Both the position numbers and the translations under genes were made by a program. A stretch of 64,000 nt of DNA, taken from DASRDB01 sp035652815. Lineage in GTDB: Bacteria; Chloroflexota; Ktedonobacteria; Ktedonobacterales; Ktedonobacteraceae. Below, piece by piece: positions 9,068-17,890 of this stretch (the first letter of the stretch is position 1; each line of letters begins with the position of its first letter). The DNA lies in NCBI GenBank assembly GCA_035652815.1, contig DASRDB010000003.1, positions 620,001 to 684,000 of the forward strand, in the 5' to 3' direction. Below the pieces are notes generated by a model. That model did not search any database. It saw only the letters and a list, made by a program, of their open reading frames with translations, and was not told the origin of the DNA.

Positions 9068-10522
9068 ATGCTCAGTAATGGAAGGCGGTCTCATTTCAGG
9101 CAAGGCACTATCTGGTTCGCGCTAACTACCCTGCTCCTCACCGGATTACTCGCGTGCAGTTCACAGGCACAGCAGGTCGGGACATCCAAAACGACATCCT
9201 CATCTCCCAAGCAAACCTCTCCTGCAATTGTGCGGCAGATTCCATTACCTACCGCGAAACCGATTCCGGCGGCGGTCTTCTCTCAACACATGCTACAACC
9301 AGTGGTCGTCGATGGGGTAGCGTATGTTGGAACGGTTGATAATGCGATATATGCGCTGCGAACGAGCGATGGGAAATTGTTGTGGCGCACCCCTTTAGAT
9401 GGGTCTGTAGATGAGCCTGCGGTGGTCAGCGATGGCATGTTGTACGTCTCTTCGTATGCGGGTCAAAATGGGCCTGCTAATGTACATGCTTTGCGGATAA
9501 GCGATGGCAAACAGGTCTGGGAATATCACGGTGATAATAACTATATCCCTGCTCCGGTGGTGGCAAATGGGCTGGTCTATATCAGCACGTTCGATGGGCT
9601 GGTGGCTCTGAGAGCAAGTGACGGGGCGAAGGTCTGGGAGTTTGCCACACACTATCAGGCTAACTTTTCGGACGTTACCAATGGCGTCATTTATGCCAGC
9701 GAAAGCGCCGGTCAAAACGGGCCAGGAACTGCCTACGCGCTGCAAGCGAACGATGGCAAGCTGCTGTGGAAATATACAGCCAACACTTCACTTGATCCGG
9801 CATATGTAGTTGGGAATGTTGCCTACGTAGGAGGATGGAACGGGATGATGTATGCCTTGCAGGTCAGTGATGGGAAATTGCTCTGGCAGAGGATGCTTAC
9901 GGGATTGCAAACCGATATGCAAGAGGTACACGGCGTCCTTTATATTCTCACACAAAAAATAGCCTACCCGACCAGTTTGAGTGGGGGGATCGCAGCCCTG
10001 GATGCCCCCTTGTTTCAACCATCCATACCATCCAAGCAGATATATTCATACCTATATGCCCTACAGGCAAGCAGTGGGCGCGTCCTCTGGCAATACGCCT
10101 TGAATGGGGGACAAGAAGGCTATGCCAACGGCTTCTCGCTGGACAATGGCATGGTCTATGGCAGCGATGCCAGCTTCACCAATAACAATTCCGACCAGGG
10201 CATCATTTACGCAGTACGCTCGGCTGATGGTTCGCTTGCCTGGAAAGACGAGGTAAAGTCGAATGTCAATAACGCGCAGATAGCGAACGGTATTGTGTAT
10301 GTGAGCAGCGGCAGTTCGACGGGAGACGGGACGGTACTGTATGCCGTGCGTGAACAGGATGGCTCGCTGCTCTGGAGCTATCCCTTCCAGGCGCAGACGA
10401 CAGGTACAGCTACCATCATTGGAAGCACTGTTTATATTGGCGCGGATAATGGCATGTTCTACGCGCTATCCGCCAGCGATGGAAAGCTGTTATGGCATTT
10501 CCAGACGACGGTTAGCGCGTAG
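9068..10522 (+). CDS. PQQ-like beta-propeller lipoprotein
   Basis: About 484 residues. A lipoprotein signal with lipobox LLAC lies about 30 residues in, so the protein is anchored outside the membrane. A linker is followed by repeated blades of the form YALxxSDGKLLW, at least eight times, the hallmark of PQQ/pyrrolo-quinoline-type propellers and BamB-like proteins. Such proteins act as protein-interaction scaffolds; catalytic PQQ dehydrogenase residues are not evident. I use the ATG at 9068, 11 codons inside the longest frame, because GGAGGTG is ideally spaced before it. It converges with the MFS gene, leaving 10 bases. Confidence 0.88.
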   Translation: MLSNGRRSHFRQGTIWFALTTLLLTGLLACSSQAQQVGTSKTTSSSPKQTSPAIVRQIPLPTAKPIPAAVFSQHMLQPVVVDGVAYVGTVDNAIYALRTSDGKLLWRTPLDGSVDEPAVVSDGMLYVSSYAGQNGPANVHALRISDGKQVWEYHGDNNYIPAPVVANGLVYISTFDGLVALRASDGAKVWEFATHYQANFSDVTNGVIYASESAGQNGPGTAYALQANDGKLLWKYTANTSLDPAYVVGNVAYVGGWNGMMYALQVSDGKLLWQRMLTGLQTDMQEVHGVLYILTQKIAYPTSLSGGIAALDAPLFQPSIPSKQIYSYLYALQASSGRVLWQYALNGGQEGYANGFSLDNGMVYGSDASFTNNNSDQGIIYAVRSADGSLAWKDEVKSNVNNAQIANGIVYVSSGSSTGDGTVLYAVREQDGSLLWSYPFQAQTTGTATIIGSTVYIGADNGMFYALSASDGKLLWHFQTTVSA

Positions 10523-10532
10523 TAGGGGTTAT

Positions 10533-11831
10533 TCAATGCTTATGTCCCATTGAACGCAGGGGCAGGAACAGGCCCAGCACAATGAGCAAGAAACTGGCGG
10601 CGGCAACGGGCACAAAGGCCATCGCAGGCAGGCCAAAGATATCCCAGAGGCTGCCGCCAATAAAGGGGCCGATAAAGGCGATGCTGTAGCTGAGCGAGAG
10701 GGTGGCGCCTGTAACACGCGCCACCTTTTGCGGGCTGGCAAGCAGAGGCGGAAGCGCAAGGCCAAGCGTGAAGACCAGCGCTGAACTCGCGCCGAGCAGA
10801 GCTGCCCAGACGTACTCGAGAAAGGGCGGGGCAAAGACCCAGGCAACAATGTTCAGGGTGGCAACAACACCGGCAGCAATGAAGGGCCAGCGCCGACCGA
10901 CGATACGCTGCGCGAAAAACGTCACGCCGAAGCTGGATGGTAATTGCGCGGCGTTAAGAATAGTAAGCGCAAGCGGGGTAAGGTTGGTTGCATGGATGGC
11001 CTGGTTGTACGAGGCAATCCAGCTATTCATACCGAAGTAGATGAGGCTGCCGGAGCCAAGTATGAGGCCAAGTTGCAGCACGCTCACTTTTTTCTCAGGA
11101 GCGATGGGAACATCTATCGATGTCAGATGTTCCTCGCTGGCTACTGGCGTCGGGCGGCGCATGGATGGCACAGGTGGAGCAAGCCAGAGCCAGAGGACAA
11201 GGCAAATGACGACGGGAATGCCCCAGAAAATAAAGGTCGCGACCCAGTTGTTTTTGCCGAGAAATAAGAGCATCAACGGGACGGTGCCGCCCGCGCCAAT
11301 GGTCTCACCAATAATCAGGCCGTCGGTAAATAGCGCAGTGACAAGGCCGATATGGTTGGGGAACCAGCGGCGCACCAGAACAGGAGCCGTCGTCTGAGAG
11401 AGCGCGATACCAATGCTCAGGACGACGGTAAAGAAAAAGAGCGCGAAGACGGAGATCCAGGCGCGTAGCAAGGTGCCAAGCGCCAGGAGAATTAATCCCC
11501 AGATGATGGCGGTACGCCCGCCGATTCGTTCGATCAGCAGACCGGAGTACCAGGCCGTGATGCCGGTCATAAGAATGGGCAGCGCGGTGAGCAGACCAAC
11601 GGCGGTGTAGGAAAGATTCAGGTCTTGCTTGATGAGCGGCAGCACGGGCGGAACCGCCAGGATGACCGAGCGAAGGTTGATGCCAACAAAGAGCAGCAGG
11701 GCGCAAATAACGATGCTTTGCCAGGTGTGTGTGATGCGTCCTTCCTCGGTTGAAGGTGAGATTGCAGGTGATGTTTTCACGTGTATTGTCCGTTTGCTAG
11801 TAGGTGGAATGATTGATTGCCTTTCTTTCAT
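10533..11831 (-). CDS. MFS transporter, CynX/NimT-like
   Basis: A 432-residue protein with 12 predicted membrane helices beginning about residue 38, after a polar N-terminal tail. The segment INLRSVILAVPPVLPLI, then LSYTAVGLLTALPILMTG, is typical of the CynX/NimT (cyanate, nitroimidazole) branch of the major facilitator superfamily. The substrate cannot be assigned. No good ribosome-binding site precedes the ATG at 11831, and a GTG about 18 codons downstream is an alternative start. A palindromic repeat lies upstream. Confidence 0.85.
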   Translation of the reverse strand: MKERQSIIPPTSKRTIHVKTSPAISPSTEEGRITHTWQSIVICALLLFVGINLRSVILAVPPVLPLIKQDLNLSYTAVGLLTALPILMTGITAWYSGLLIERIGGRTAIIWGLILLALGTLLRAWISVFALFFFTVVLSIGIALSQTTAPVLVRRWFPNHIGLVTALFTDGLIIGETIGAGGTVPLMLLFLGKNNWVATFIFWGIPVVICLVLWLWLAPPVPSMRRPTPVASEEHLTSIDVPIAPEKKVSVLQLGLILGSGSLIYFGMNSWIASYNQAIHATNLTPLALTILNAAQLPSSFGVTFFAQRIVGRRWPFIAAGVVATLNIVAWVFAPPFLEYVWAALLGASSALVFTLGLALPPLLASPQKVARVTGATLSLSYSIAFIGPFIGGSLWDIFGLPAMAFVPVAAASFLLIVLGLFLPLRSMGHKH

Positions 11832-11972
11832 TATGCACGTGGAGGGGGTGGGGGTGTCAATGGTTAAACATCATCTCCATATCGTAATGCGAGCGTTATC
11901 TTTTAAAGATGAGCCGGAAGTTCCCTGGTTGTATGCAGGAGCCGGAAGCCACCTGGTTGCGTGGAGGAGCCG

Positions 11973-12043
11973 GAAGCCACCCGCAAGGGGCTGACTCTAC
12001 AATATGAACTGACCTGTAGAGCCAGCCCCTTGCGGGTGGCTTC
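11973..12043. repeat. Family C palindromic repeat (CACCCGCAAGGGG type)
   Basis: Two 29-base arms (11973-12001 and 12015-12043) are inverted copies with one mismatch, around a 13-base loop. The arms contain CACCCGCAAGGGGCTG and end in CTCTACA. A related palindrome is at 30627-30702 and a fragment lies near 53921. Confidence 0.85.
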
Positions 12044-12087
12044 TGTCTACCATAAAAACTTGCTGCTTATCCAATAGCAATAGACGC

Positions 12088-12116
12088 TTGTCTCATGTTT
12101 GGGACAATGATATGCT
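12088..12116 (+). promoter_or_regulatory. Candidate promoter of the SnoaL-like gene
   Basis: TTGTCT (12088-12093), a 17-base spacer, then TATGCT (12111-12116), about 34 bases before the ATG at 12150. Confidence 0.45.
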
Positions 12117-12149
12117 ACTCAAAGCCGAATATGGACAGGAGCAAAAACG

Positions 12150-12560
12150 ATGGAAACAGATGAAAACAAGACAATTGCCCGCCGCTACGTTGAAATGTGG
12201 AATACAGGCAATCTATCTCTGGCCGATGAGATTCTATCGCCCGAATATGTAGATCATACTCATCCTGATCGGTCTCCAGGGCCGGATGGTGTGAAAAGAG
12301 AGATAAGAGCTTTTCGAGAAGCTTTTCCTGACTCATATGCACGAGTGGAACAAATGATTAGTGAAGGTGATACTGTCGCCTTCCGTTTTGCATCATATGG
12401 AACACATCTAGGAACCTTTGGCCCATTTCCCCCGACCGGAAAGCAGGTACAACTGATCGGAATGGATTTTCTGCGGATTGCAGACGGGAAGATTGTAGAA
12501 TTATGGAGCGTTCAGGATACATTGGCCTGGGTCGAACAGCTTGGTTTAAGAGTTCAATAG
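12150..12560 (+). CDS. SnoaL-like ester cyclase-family protein
   Basis: A 136-residue single-domain protein of the NTF2-like/SnoaL fold. The opening NKTIARRYVEMWNTGNLSLAD, the VDHTHPDRSPGPDG segment and FPDSYARVEQMISEGDTVAFRF are typical of 'ester cyclase' family members. Some of these cyclise polyketides and most have no known substrate. A good AGGAG precedes the ATG. The gene is followed by the HEAT-repeat protein on the same strand after about 50 bases, with no terminator seen, so they may be cotranscribed. Confidence 0.85.
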   Translation: METDENKTIARRYVEMWNTGNLSLADEILSPEYVDHTHPDRSPGPDGVKREIRAFREAFPDSYARVEQMISEGDTVAFRFASYGTHLGTFGPFPPTGKQVQLIGMDFLRIADGKIVELWSVQDTLAWVEQLGLRVQ

Positions 12561-12612
12561 TATTTGAGTTTTCTCCTCACCAATGTTTAAAAGCAGAAAG
12601 AGAGCTTCATAT

Positions 12613-13467
12613 ATGTCAAAATTACCCCGTTTCATTGAAAACGCTTTAGGTCAAGTGGACGTGTTGGACACCAGTGGGGAAGAGAAATCTATTCAAGGGT
12701 TTGTTGAAAAGTGGGGCGGGTCTACACCTGCGCATTTTTTGAAGGCGCTTCGTGAGGGGGATCGGGGCGAGCAGCAACTGGCGGCCTTTGCTTTAGGGGA
12801 AACACGTTCGGCATGGGCAAGAGACATCCTTATTCCATATTTGGAGCATGAGGATGCTGGAGTGCGTTGGGCTGCGGCCTTGACTCTGGGACAGATGCGT
12901 GAAGAAGCCGCTTTTCCGGTACTCCTGCGCATGCTACAAGAATTTCTTCCACCTGACCATTTTGTAAGCTACGATTGGTTTGATGTGCAGCATAGACAGG
13001 TGGCAAGTATTCTTGGCTCCTGGGGAAAACGAGAAGCTATTCCTGTCTTGCGGGAGACGCTAGCCCAATTGTGGGAAGCGGAACAACGGCGCTCTCCCGA
13101 AGAAAACATACAATTGTGGTGGCAATACGAGGATACAATAACCTATGCTTTGGGACAGCTTGAAGCCTTTGATGCACTGGACGGTTTACAATTACCACTC
13201 CCGCGCAGGCGGCTCTGGTCGGTCAATATCGTGATGGGCTATCTCAACGCAGAAACAGCATATTATAAAGATATTCTTGGCTTGATTATGGATGCCTCTC
13301 CACAAGAGGACTATGCCGCTTTCTTAGAATCGCTCGTCATCCCCACACTCCAACAAAAAATGGGCCTCTCGCTAGAAGAGGCCCGTAGCTACATTGATAT
13401 GTACGCAGACGATTATTTTGAGCGTTGGCCCCCAACGGTCGGCGCGTGGAGCCGTTGTCGAGATTAG
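12613..13467 (+). CDS. HEAT-repeat protein
   Basis: About 284 residues. Residues about 40-170 form HEAT-like helical pairs (AAFALGETRSAWARDILIPYL, then WAAALTLGQMREEAAFPVLLRML), as in PBS-lyase/HEAT adaptor proteins. The C-terminal third is acidic and unassigned. Such proteins bind partner proteins; no enzyme site is visible. I start at 12613, where AAGAGAG precedes the ATG; the upstream ATG at 12583 has no ribosome-binding site. The stop overlaps by four bases the stop of the convergent ABC gene, so the two transcripts must overlap. Confidence 0.75.
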   Translation: MSKLPRFIENALGQVDVLDTSGEEKSIQGFVEKWGGSTPAHFLKALREGDRGEQQLAAFALGETRSAWARDILIPYLEHEDAGVRWAAALTLGQMREEAAFPVLLRMLQEFLPPDHFVSYDWFDVQHRQVASILGSWGKREAIPVLRETLAQLWEAEQRRSPEENIQLWWQYEDTITYALGQLEAFDALDGLQLPLPRRRLWSVNIVMGYLNAETAYYKDILGLIMDASPQEDYAAFLESLVIPTLQQKMGLSLEEARSYIDMYADDYFERWPPTVGAWSRCRD

Positions 13468-14534
13468 CTTTTTGTATCCGTCTTTTCTGTCTTATCGTCT
13501 CCATTGCCATAGAGGAAACAGTGGGTCCAGCGACCACCGCCTAAATCGGTGCGTTTGGGGAAGCGTTCGCTGCACACGGGCATGGCGTGCGGGCAGCGTG
13601 GGTGGAAACGGCAGCCTGTTGGAGGATTGATGAGGCTGGGAATCTCGCCGCGTGCCGTGAGAGAGGTTTTGCTGCCCTCGGCGCTAAAGCGTTCGGGGTC
13701 GGGGGCGGCGGAGATGAGGAGTTGCGTGTAGGGATGCTTGGGACGCTGGATGACTTCGTCGCTGGGGCCGCCTTCGACCATTTGCCCGGCGTACATGACA
13801 AAAGTGTCTTCGGCGAAGTAGCGGGCGCTGGCGATGTCGTGGGTGATGAACAGCAGGGCAAGATGCTCTTCCTCTTTGAGGCGTAGGAGCAGGTTGAGGA
13901 CGTCCAGGCGAATCGAGACGTCGAGCATAGAGACGGGTTCGTCGGCGAGCAGCACCTGGGGCTGTACGGCGAGGGCGCGGGCGATTGAGATGCGCTGGCG
14001 CTGGCCGCCGCTAAGCTGGTGCGGGTACTTCTGGATGAATTGCTCGGCGGGACTGAGGTTGACGCGGTTGAGCAGGCTGAGTATTTGCTCGGTCTCCTCG
14101 GCTTTGTTACGAACATGACGATGGATGCGTAAGGGACGAGCAAGGTGATAGCGCACGTCATGGACGGGGTTGAGCGAGGAGAAAGGGTCTTGCAAGATCA
14201 ATTGCACGTGACGACGATATTTACTCAATACTGCCCTATCGAGCAGGCGCACAGGCTGGCCGCGAAAGCGAATAGTGCCGGAGGTGGGAGCGTAGAGTCC
14301 GGCAAGCATACGGGCAACAGTGGTTTTGCCACTGCCGCTTTCTCCCACAAGCGCGGTGGCGCGTCCGGGGTAGAGAGCAATGGAGGCATCCTCTACGGCA
14401 TGGACGAACTTCTTTTGACCAAAGGGATTCGCGTTGCGCAAAGGGAAATGCTTGCGCAGGTGCTCCGCTTCTAGAATCGGCTGCGAAGACGAATCGGAGT
14501 CGATGGGTGTGATAGTGGAGTCTAATTGCTTCAT
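13464..14534 (-). CDS. Oligopeptide/oligosaccharide ABC importer ATPase (OppF/DppF type)
   Basis: A 356-residue ATPase with Walker A GESGSGKTT (64-72), signature LSGGQRQRI, Walker B VLLADEP and an H-loop in LLFITHD. The C-terminal oligopeptide-transporter extension contains CRFHPRCPHAMPVC, a cysteine motif found in Opp/Dpp ATPases. It pairs with the upstream OppD-type ATPase; its start overlaps that gene's stop by four bases. Together they drive the two permeases. The operon order on the minus strand is binding protein, permease, permease, ATPase, ATPase. Confidence 0.93.
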   Translation of the reverse strand: MKQLDSTITPIDSDSSSQPILEAEHLRKHFPLRNANPFGQKKFVHAVEDASIALYPGRATALVGESGSGKTTVARMLAGLYAPTSGTIRFRGQPVRLLDRAVLSKYRRHVQLILQDPFSSLNPVHDVRYHLARPLRIHRHVRNKAEETEQILSLLNRVNLSPAEQFIQKYPHQLSGGQRQRISIARALAVQPQVLLADEPVSMLDVSIRLDVLNLLLRLKEEEHLALLFITHDIASARYFAEDTFVMYAGQMVEGGPSDEVIQRPKHPYTQLLISAAPDPERFSAEGSKTSLTARGEIPSLINPPTGCRFHPRCPHAMPVCSERFPKRTDLGGGRWTHCFLYGNGDDKTEKTDTKS

Positions 14535-15700
14535 GAAACGGTACTCCCTTCAGCCAGGGCTTGATAGGCTTTCGCCAGATCTTCGGTCGTTGGCGGCTCC
14601 GCATGGTAGCGTGGATCATACAGGTGGCAGGCGACAACCTGCTCGGGATTGGTAGCGAGAGCAGGCTGCAACACCGGCAGAACCTTTGGACACACATCGA
14701 ACGCGCAAGGGCAGCGCGGATGAAAGGCGCAGCCTGAAGGAACGTTGCGCAGGTCGGGCGGCGAACCGGGGATGCCTGACATCTTCTCTCGCGGCCCGTG
14801 TAGGGTTGGGAACGAATGCAGCAGGCCATAGCTGTAGGGATGGCGCGGGTGCAAATAGAGGTCGCGCTGCGTAGCCTTCTCCACGATACGGCCAGCGTAC
14901 ATGATGGCGACGTGATCGGCCAGTTCGAGCAGTAGGGAGAGGTCATGGGTAATAAAGATGACCGAGAAGCCGAGTTTTTCGCGCAGGCGCATAATCTCTG
15001 TCAGAATCTCGCGCTGCACCACCACATCAAGGGCGGTGGTTGGCTCGTCCATAATCAGGATTTCAGGCGAGAGGGCCAGGGCGATGGCGATGATGGCGCG
15101 CTGGCGCATACCGCCGCTCAATTCGTGTGGATAGCTGCGCAGGCGGTCGGGGGCAATGCCGACCAGTTGCAGCAGTTCGAGGGCGCGCTGTTTGCGGGAA
15201 TCGGCTCCCATATCGGGGCGGTGCGTGCGCAAGACATCCATGATCTGCGCGCCCACCGTCATGACCGGGTTGAGGGCGTTCATGGCGCTCTGGAAGACGA
15301 TGGCGAGGTCGTTCCAGCGAATAGCTCGCAACTGAGCAGAAGACAACTGTAAAATATCGATGACCTCATCTTCGCGGACCTGGCCTTTCCCCCTACGAAA
15401 ACCGCGCCTGCCATTTTTGGGCAGATTTGTAACGGTCACGCGAGAATCGTCCTGGTTGCGGGCGGCGCGAGGATAGTAGAGGATTTCGCCGCTGGTAATC
15501 TGCGCGGGTGGGCGCAGGAGGCGCGTGATTGCATAGGCGAGCGTTGATTTACCGCTACCACTTTCACCGGCGAGGCCGAGAATTTCGCCGCGCCGCAAGG
15601 TGAAACTGACATCAGTGACGGCATGGACGGTACCGTTGGAGGCGAGATAATCCACATTGAGGTTTTTTACCTCGAGCAAGATGTTGTCCTGTGTTACCAT
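14531..15700 (-). CDS. Oligopeptide/oligosaccharide ABC importer ATPase (OppD/DppD type)
   Basis: A 389-residue ATPase with Walker A GESGSGKST, signature LSGGMRQRA, Walker B ILIMDEPTTALD, and the C-terminal CAFHPRCPCAFDVC cysteine motif. An insert of about 40 basic residues (YYPRAARNQDDSRV to RRGFRRGKGQ) sits between Walker A and the Q-loop, where most OppD proteins are shorter. I use the ATG overlapping the upstream stop codon (TGATG), which implies translational coupling; a TTG one codon earlier is also possible. Confidence 0.92.
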   Translation of the reverse strand: MVTQDNILLEVKNLNVDYLASNGTVHAVTDVSFTLRRGEILGLAGESGSGKSTLAYAITRLLRPPAQITSGEILYYPRAARNQDDSRVTVTNLPKNGRRGFRRGKGQVREDEVIDILQLSSAQLRAIRWNDLAIVFQSAMNALNPVMTVGAQIMDVLRTHRPDMGADSRKQRALELLQLVGIAPDRLRSYPHELSGGMRQRAIIAIALALSPEILIMDEPTTALDVVVQREILTEIMRLREKLGFSVIFITHDLSLLLELADHVAIMYAGRIVEKATQRDLYLHPRHPYSYGLLHSFPTLHGPREKMSGIPGSPPDLRNVPSGCAFHPRCPCAFDVCPKVLPVLQPALATNPEQVVACHLYDPRYHAEPPTTEDLAKAYQALAEGSTVS

Positions 15701-16674
15701 CAAGCCACCGCTTTCTTCATTGCTTTCGTTAGTTTTCTCGGGCGTTCAACACGCAGGCGGGGGTCGGCAATTTCATCAATGCCAAAGTTGATGAGCGAGA
15801 GACCCGCGCCAAGCAGGGCAATACAGGCACCGGGCGGAATAAACCACCACCACAGACCACCACCTAAAGCGCCAGCCTGTTGTGCCCAGTATAACATACC
15901 ACCCCAGCTAGGGATAGACCCATCCCCCAGGCCGAGAAATTCGAGCGCGGCCCAGGTGAGAACTACGTAGATTGTTGTACTGACGAAGCCTGCCACTACC
16001 AGCCCAATTTCATTGGGGAATATTTCAAAGAAGATGATGCGCCAGGTGCTTTCTCCGGTGGCGCGGGCGGCGGTGACGAATTCGCGGCTGCGCATCGAGA
16101 GCGTTTGCGAACGCAACACCCGCGCCTGCCATGCCCAGTTGGTGACAACTATTACCAGCGAGATGGTCAGTGGCCCGCGTGGAAAATAGGCGGCAAGCAC
16201 AATGGCAAGCGGGAGAGCGGGAAGCACCAGCGAGACGTTGGTGAGCAGGGTCAGCACGTCATCGACCCAGCCACCAAAGTAGCCCCCAACAAGGCCAACT
16301 ATGACGGAAACGATTGTTACCAGCACTCCGGTACCGAGGCCCCAGAATACGCTGGTGCGCGTGCCGTAAACAAGCTGGCTGAAGATGTCCTCGCCCACAA
16401 CCGTTGTGCCGAGCCAGTGTGCGGGAGAGGGCGGCGCGATAAACAGGTTCGAGGTTGCATTTGGGTCTGTCCGAACGATGATCGGGCCGAAAATGCCGAC
16501 CAGGATGAAGAAGCCAACGATAGCGCTGCCGACCGCGACCTTGCGACTGATAGTCATGGCGCGCCAGATAGCAAACGGTATGCGCAGGAAACGCGAGTAA
16601 AAGGGCGTTTTTGGCTCTGGCATCAGGACAACGGCAACCGCGCCCGCGGGTTGAGGAGCCTGCTGAATCTGCAT
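15700..16674 (-). CDS. ABC importer permease (OppC/DppC type)
   Basis: A 324-residue inner-membrane subunit with six predicted helices. The long cytoplasmic N-terminus and LGTTVVGEDIFSQLVYGTRTS, followed by the EAA-like coupling loop REFVTAARATGESTWRIIF, mark the OppC/DppC branch of binding-protein-dependent permeases. It lies 2 bases after the OppB-type gene and would form the heterodimeric channel with it. Confidence 0.92.
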   Translation of the reverse strand: MQIQQAPQPAGAVAVVLMPEPKTPFYSRFLRIPFAIWRAMTISRKVAVGSAIVGFFILVGIFGPIIVRTDPNATSNLFIAPPSPAHWLGTTVVGEDIFSQLVYGTRTSVFWGLGTGVLVTIVSVIVGLVGGYFGGWVDDVLTLLTNVSLVLPALPLAIVLAAYFPRGPLTISLVIVVTNWAWQARVLRSQTLSMRSREFVTAARATGESTWRIIFFEIFPNEIGLVVAGFVSTTIYVVLTWAALEFLGLGDGSIPSWGGMLYWAQQAGALGGGLWWWFIPPGACIALLGAGLSLINFGIDEIADPRLRVERPRKLTKAMKKAVA

Positions 16675-16676
16675 CG

Positions 16677-17675
16677 TTACGCGCTCCTTTCTACACGCAC
16701 ACGAGGATCGAGAAAGGCGTAGAGGATATCGGCCAGGAAGTTGGCTCCCAGCACAGCCAGTGTAATAATCAGGAAGACGCTCTGGATCATGGCATAATCC
16801 TGCTGGTTCACGGCCTGCAGCAGCGCGTAGCCAATGCCAGGATAGGAGAAGACCATCTCGGTCAGCAGTTGGCCGCCGACGATAGCGCCGATGGCAATGG
16901 CGAAGCCAGTGATGTTGGGCAACACTGCGTTGCGGGCGGCGTACCAGAACATCACACGGCGCTCCGAGAGGCCCTTTGCGCGCGCCATCAACACATAGTC
17001 TTCGGAGAGGGTGGTAATCATGGAATTACGCATGGTGAGCATCCAGCCTGCCAGCGACGAGACAACCAGGGTTAAGGCGGGCAGGAAGGCGTATTGAATG
17101 ACGCTGCTGATGAAATCGAGCGTCCAGCCGGGATCGACGTTGGCGGAGTCGTAGCCGCCGGAGAGCGGGAACCAGTTCAGGGAATAAGCAAAGATATAGA
17201 GCGTAAAGAGAGCTAACCAGAAGTAGGGAATAGCCGACAGAAAATTCATTGAGGGCGAAAGCAGCGTATCCAGCCAGGTGCCGCGTTTCCAGGCCGCGAT
17301 AATGCCGAGGAAGCAGCCCAGCAGGAAGCTGAGAATGACCGCGACACCGCCAAGCATGATCGACCAGCCAATATCCTGTTTGATAATCGTCAAGACGGGC
17401 GTTGGAAAATACTGGATAGAAACACCCATATTGCCATGAAAAAGATTGCCCAGATATTTGAAATATTGTACCCACAAGGGATCATGTGAATTGAGACCGA
17501 AGAGATCAGCGAGCGTCTGTTGCATTTGCGGGGTGACATAACCCTTCGTTGACATCTTCCCCACGAGCGCCGCAACAGGATCGCCGGGAGCCAGGCGAGG
17601 AATGAAGAAATCGAGGGTGATCGCTACCCAGACGGCACATATGTAGAATAAAAAGCGGCGGATTAGATGACGCAC
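16677..17675 (-). CDS. ABC importer permease (OppB/DppB type)
   Basis: A 332-residue permease with six predicted helices. It opens MRHLIRRFLFYICAVWVAIT, has the family stretch FFIPRLAPGDP, and carries the EAA coupling loop EDYVLMARAKGLSERRVMF. The start is GTG, preceded by AAGGAG at good spacing. It follows the binding-protein gene after a 214-base gap that holds a perfect hairpin, a layout that often lowers permease expression relative to the binding protein. Confidence 0.92.
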   Translation of the reverse strand: MRHLIRRFLFYICAVWVAITLDFFIPRLAPGDPVAALVGKMSTKGYVTPQMQQTLADLFGLNSHDPLWVQYFKYLGNLFHGNMGVSIQYFPTPVLTIIKQDIGWSIMLGGVAVILSFLLGCFLGIIAAWKRGTWLDTLLSPSMNFLSAIPYFWLALFTLYIFAYSLNWFPLSGGYDSANVDPGWTLDFISSVIQYAFLPALTLVVSSLAGWMLTMRNSMITTLSEDYVLMARAKGLSERRVMFWYAARNAVLPNITGFAIAIGAIVGGQLLTEMVFSYPGIGYALLQAVNQQDYAMIQSVFLIITLAVLGANFLADILYAFLDPRVRVERSA

Positions 17676-17759
17676 CGATTTGCTCCTTTTTAAGACAGTT
17701 GTGCGTAAGATGCTACGGTGTCAACGACACCCTGTTTCCCCCTACATCACCTGGACAGG

Positions 17760-17890
17760 CACAAGGCCCCCACACCACCGCCCCTCATCCCCCTGTCCCT
17801 ACAGTTATTGTACATTATTACCCATTGGTAGGGATGGGTCGGATCGACCCATCCCTACGGGCGCTGGTGTGTAAGAGGGGGTAGGCGATT
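17760..17890. repeat. Palindromic repeat with hairpin between binding-protein and permease genes
   Basis: The core is a perfect 12-base inverted repeat, TAGGGATGGGTC (17829-17840) and GACCCATCCCTA (17846-17857). Looser inverted sequence (TGTCCCTACAG at about 17794; CCCCACACCACCGCCC against GGGCGCTGGTGTG) surrounds it. The TGTAGGG-like ends relate it to family A. In the operon transcript it would form a stem-loop just after the binding-protein gene. Confidence 0.7.

Larger units (their letters stand above)
11832..12149. other. Intergenic region with repeat and promoter
   Basis: This 318-base gap between divergent genes holds a family C hairpin repeat (11973-12043) preceded by a partial duplicate of its left edge (about 11939-11952), plus a candidate promoter for the SnoaL-like gene. 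Confidence 0.6.

Noticed and set aside
8824..9078. Open frame of 84 codons before the propeller lipoprotein
   Set aside because: No ribosome-binding site, no recognisable protein, and it overlaps the well-supported lipoprotein start at 9068.
15700..17675. Plus-strand open frames opposite the permease and binding-protein genes
   Set aside because: These long frames (for example 16105-16722) are mirror frames of GC-rich coding sequence; the minus-strand proteins have clear family matches.
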